A stretch of 64,000 nt of DNA from Clostridia bacterium (GTDB lineage Bacteria; Bacillota; Clostridia; Lachnospirales; Lachnospiraceae), in contig CAJTDE010000006.1 in the NCBI GenBank assembly GCA_910574835.1, positions 62,001-126,000 on the forward strand, read 5' to 3'. Below the pieces are notes generated by a model, which was given only the letters and a program-made list of their open reading frames with translations, searched no databases and was not told the DNA's origin. The translations under genes and the position numbers were made by a program. Below, one piece after another: positions 62,557-64,000 of this stretch. Position 1 is the first letter of the stretch, and every line of letters starts with the position of its first letter.

Positions 62557-64000
62557 ATGACAGAAGGGGTTTCCTACAGTTTTTGTGAAAGTCTGCGCTC
62601 ACGGCAGGCAGAGGCGGAGCGCTCCATGCTGAAGGAATTTGCGCAGGGCGTTTATACGCCGGAAAAGCCGTATATCAAGCTGAATCCTTATTTGATCAAC
62701 CCGCTGTCGGCCGTAGTTGCATTTTGCACCAAGGAAGAAACGGCAGTGACAGTTACTATATTCGGAAAAGAAAACAAAGGAAACATTGTACACACATTTC
62801 CCAGGAAAAAAGAGCATATTCTTCCCATTCTGGGACTTTACGGAGGGTACGACAATCAGGTGGAGCTGCGCCTTTACGGGGGACGTTCCCACACCATAAC
62901 CATTCGGACGGAAGAGTTAAGCGAACGGGTTCCAAAGCTTTTGTCCTTAAATACGGAGCCGGAATACATTTCGGAGGACCTCATCTTTGTCACTCCGTCC
63001 TTAAGCGCACTGGCCACAGCCTTTGATCGTTTCGGGGAAGTCCGCTGGCATCTGACCGTACCTGTGATTTTTGAAATGGCCCGTCTTAAGAACGGAAACT
63101 TCCTCATCGGAACCGAGCGCGTGATGCAGATGCCGTACTACATGTCCGGTCTTTATGAGATGACTATGATGGGAAAAATTGTAAAGGAATATTCCATTCC
63201 CGGCGGCTATCACCATGATCAGTGTGAGATGGAGGACGGAAATATCCTGGTTCTCACGGAAGGAGAGAGCTACGAGACAGTAGAGGATGTGATTGTCCTT
63301 CTTGACAGGGAAACGGGAGAAATCCGCAAAACCTGGGATTTGAAAGACTGCCTGATACCGGGAGAGGGACCCTCCGGCGGTTATACCCCCAGAGACTGGT
63401 TTCACAACAACGCCCTCTGGTACGATAAGCATACACATTCCATCACCCTTTCAGGCCGTCATGTAGATGCTATTATTAACATCGACTACGAGACAGGGGC
63501 ATTAAACTGGATCATCGGCGATCCGGAGACCTGGCCTGCGGATAAGCAGAAATATTTCTTTCAAATCAAGGGCGGCAAAGATTTTGACTGGCCCTATGAG
63601 CAGCACGGCTGCCTGGTAACGCCGAACGGCGGAATCATGTGCTTTGACAACGGTCATTATCGTTCCAAAATCCCTGAAAAATTTCTCCTGAACCGGGACA
63701 GCTTTTCCAGGGGCGTATTATATCAGATTGATCGGGAAACAATGACCATTGAGCAGCTCTGGCAGTACGGCAAGGAACGCGGCGAGGAATTTTTCTCCTC
63801 CTACATTGGAAATGTGGAATGGTATAAGGAAGATCATTACCTGGTGCACTCCGGCGGCATCCAGTATTACGGAGAGCACGCTTCGGAGAAGCCGGCGGCT
63901 CTCCTACAGGGAGATCCCAATGTGCGCTCCGAGAGCATTACGGTGGAAATCCTTCACGGAAAAGTGATTTTTGAGATGAAGATCGAGGGGAATTTCTACC
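62557..64000 (+). CDS. Aryl-sulfate sulfotransferase, incomplete at the window end
   Basis: The open frame runs from ATG 62557 (after GAGGAG) to the last base without a stop, about 481 codons. The segment RDWFHNNALWYDKHTHSITL then SGRHVDAIINID is the catalytic His/Arg region of the ASST family. Further His occur in YHHDQ (about 218-222) and EQHGCLVTPNGG (about 348). These enzymes move sulfate from one phenolic ester to another phenol. No signal peptide is visible, whereas the well-studied Gram-negative enzymes are periplasmic. It lies 24 bases after the SorC gene, so it probably belongs to the PTS operon. Confidence 0.9.
   Translation, partial: MTEGVSYSFCESLRSRQAEAERSMLKEFAQGVYTPEKPYIKLNPYLINPLSAVVAFCTKEETAVTVTIFGKENKGNIVHTFPRKKEHILPILGLYGGYDNQVELRLYGGRSHTITIRTEELSERVPKLLSLNTEPEYISEDLIFVTPSLSALATAFDRFGEVRWHLTVPVIFEMARLKNGNFLIGTERVMQMPYYMSGLYEMTMMGKIVKEYSIPGGYHHDQCEMEDGNILVLTEGESYETVEDVIVLLDRETGEIRKTWDLKDCLIPGEGPSGGYTPRDWFHNNALWYDKHTHSITLSGRHVDAIINIDYETGALNWIIGDPETWPADKQKYFFQIKGGKDFDWPYEQHGCLVTPNGGIMCFDNGHYRSKIPEKFLLNRDSFSRGVLYQIDRETMTIEQLWQYGKERGEEFFSSYIGNVEWYKEDHYLVHSGGIQYYGEHASEKPAALLQGDPNVRSESITVEILHGKVIFEMKIEGNFY

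Overview
The window looks like chromosomal DNA of an anaerobic, low-to-moderate GC Firmicute of class Clostridia, most like a Lachnospiraceae gut commensal. The evidence is a bacterial V-type ATPase operon, GlnRS, FeoB with a FeoB-associated Cys-rich peptide, an FprA-type flavodiiron protein, a CD1871A-family peptide, DUF4317, AGGAGG-type ribosome binding sites and many canonical TTGACA-17-TATAAT promoters. No rRNA, phage, IS element or CRISPR array was seen. One tRNA gene (Glu, CTC) is present.

Layout. 1-384: tail of a DeoR-type regulator. 565-3204: alaS. 3352-3882: LPD3-like small protein. 4124-6153: BlaI repressor and M56 sensor protease behind BlaI-type operators. 6351-6527: rpsU. 6892-16082: nine-gene V-type ATPase operon interrupted by structured repeats. 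16289-18431: AT-rich islet (EcsC-like protein, AlbA_2 regulator). 18639-22400: DUF212 membrane protein, citrate synthase, D-Ala-D-Ala carboxypeptidase. 22507-26010 (minus): short DUF4317 protein, zinc-ribbon protein and two WYL regulators. 26427-31231: TlpA-like lipoprotein, CD1871A peptide and membrane ferredoxin, then YcxB-like protein, histidine phosphatase, Ogt and an AlkD-like protein. 31305-33825 (minus): DUF3169/XRE pair and ECF sigma/anti-sigma pair. 34074-36405: NADAR, NrtR-like Nudix and PARG-like operon for ADP-ribose chemistry. 36558-37269: DUF4234 and DUF2752 membrane proteins. 37501-40802: ferrous iron uptake (DUF2325, two FeoA, FeoB, Cys-rich peptide). 40934-42806: lipoprotein and a second carboxypeptidase. 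43116-48839: copper efflux (CopA, CsoR, CopZ-like) followed by a four-domain flavodiiron/rubredoxin/reductase fusion. 49223-49294: tRNA-Glu. 49513-51555: radical SAM maturase and a membrane protein. 51701-57758: type IIA topoisomerase pair and glnS. 57872-59311: MocR/PdxR regulator. 59732-64000: ascorbate-family PTS IIC and IIB, SorC regulator and an aryl-sulfate sulfotransferase cut by the window end.

The most unusual signal is not a gene. Two families of palindromic repeats (called R and E here) sit directly upstream of genes, always in the sense direction, and each ends in the ribosome binding site of the next gene. Copies differ in sequence but keep pairing by compensatory changes, so the structure seems to be under selection. 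Five of the insertions lie inside the V-ATPase operon and a double copy precedes the ring subunit gene ntpK. Also notable are the NADAR/Nudix/PARG operon, nested palindromic operators at copA and feo, and a hairpin that buries the ribosome binding site of the first carboxypeptidase gene.
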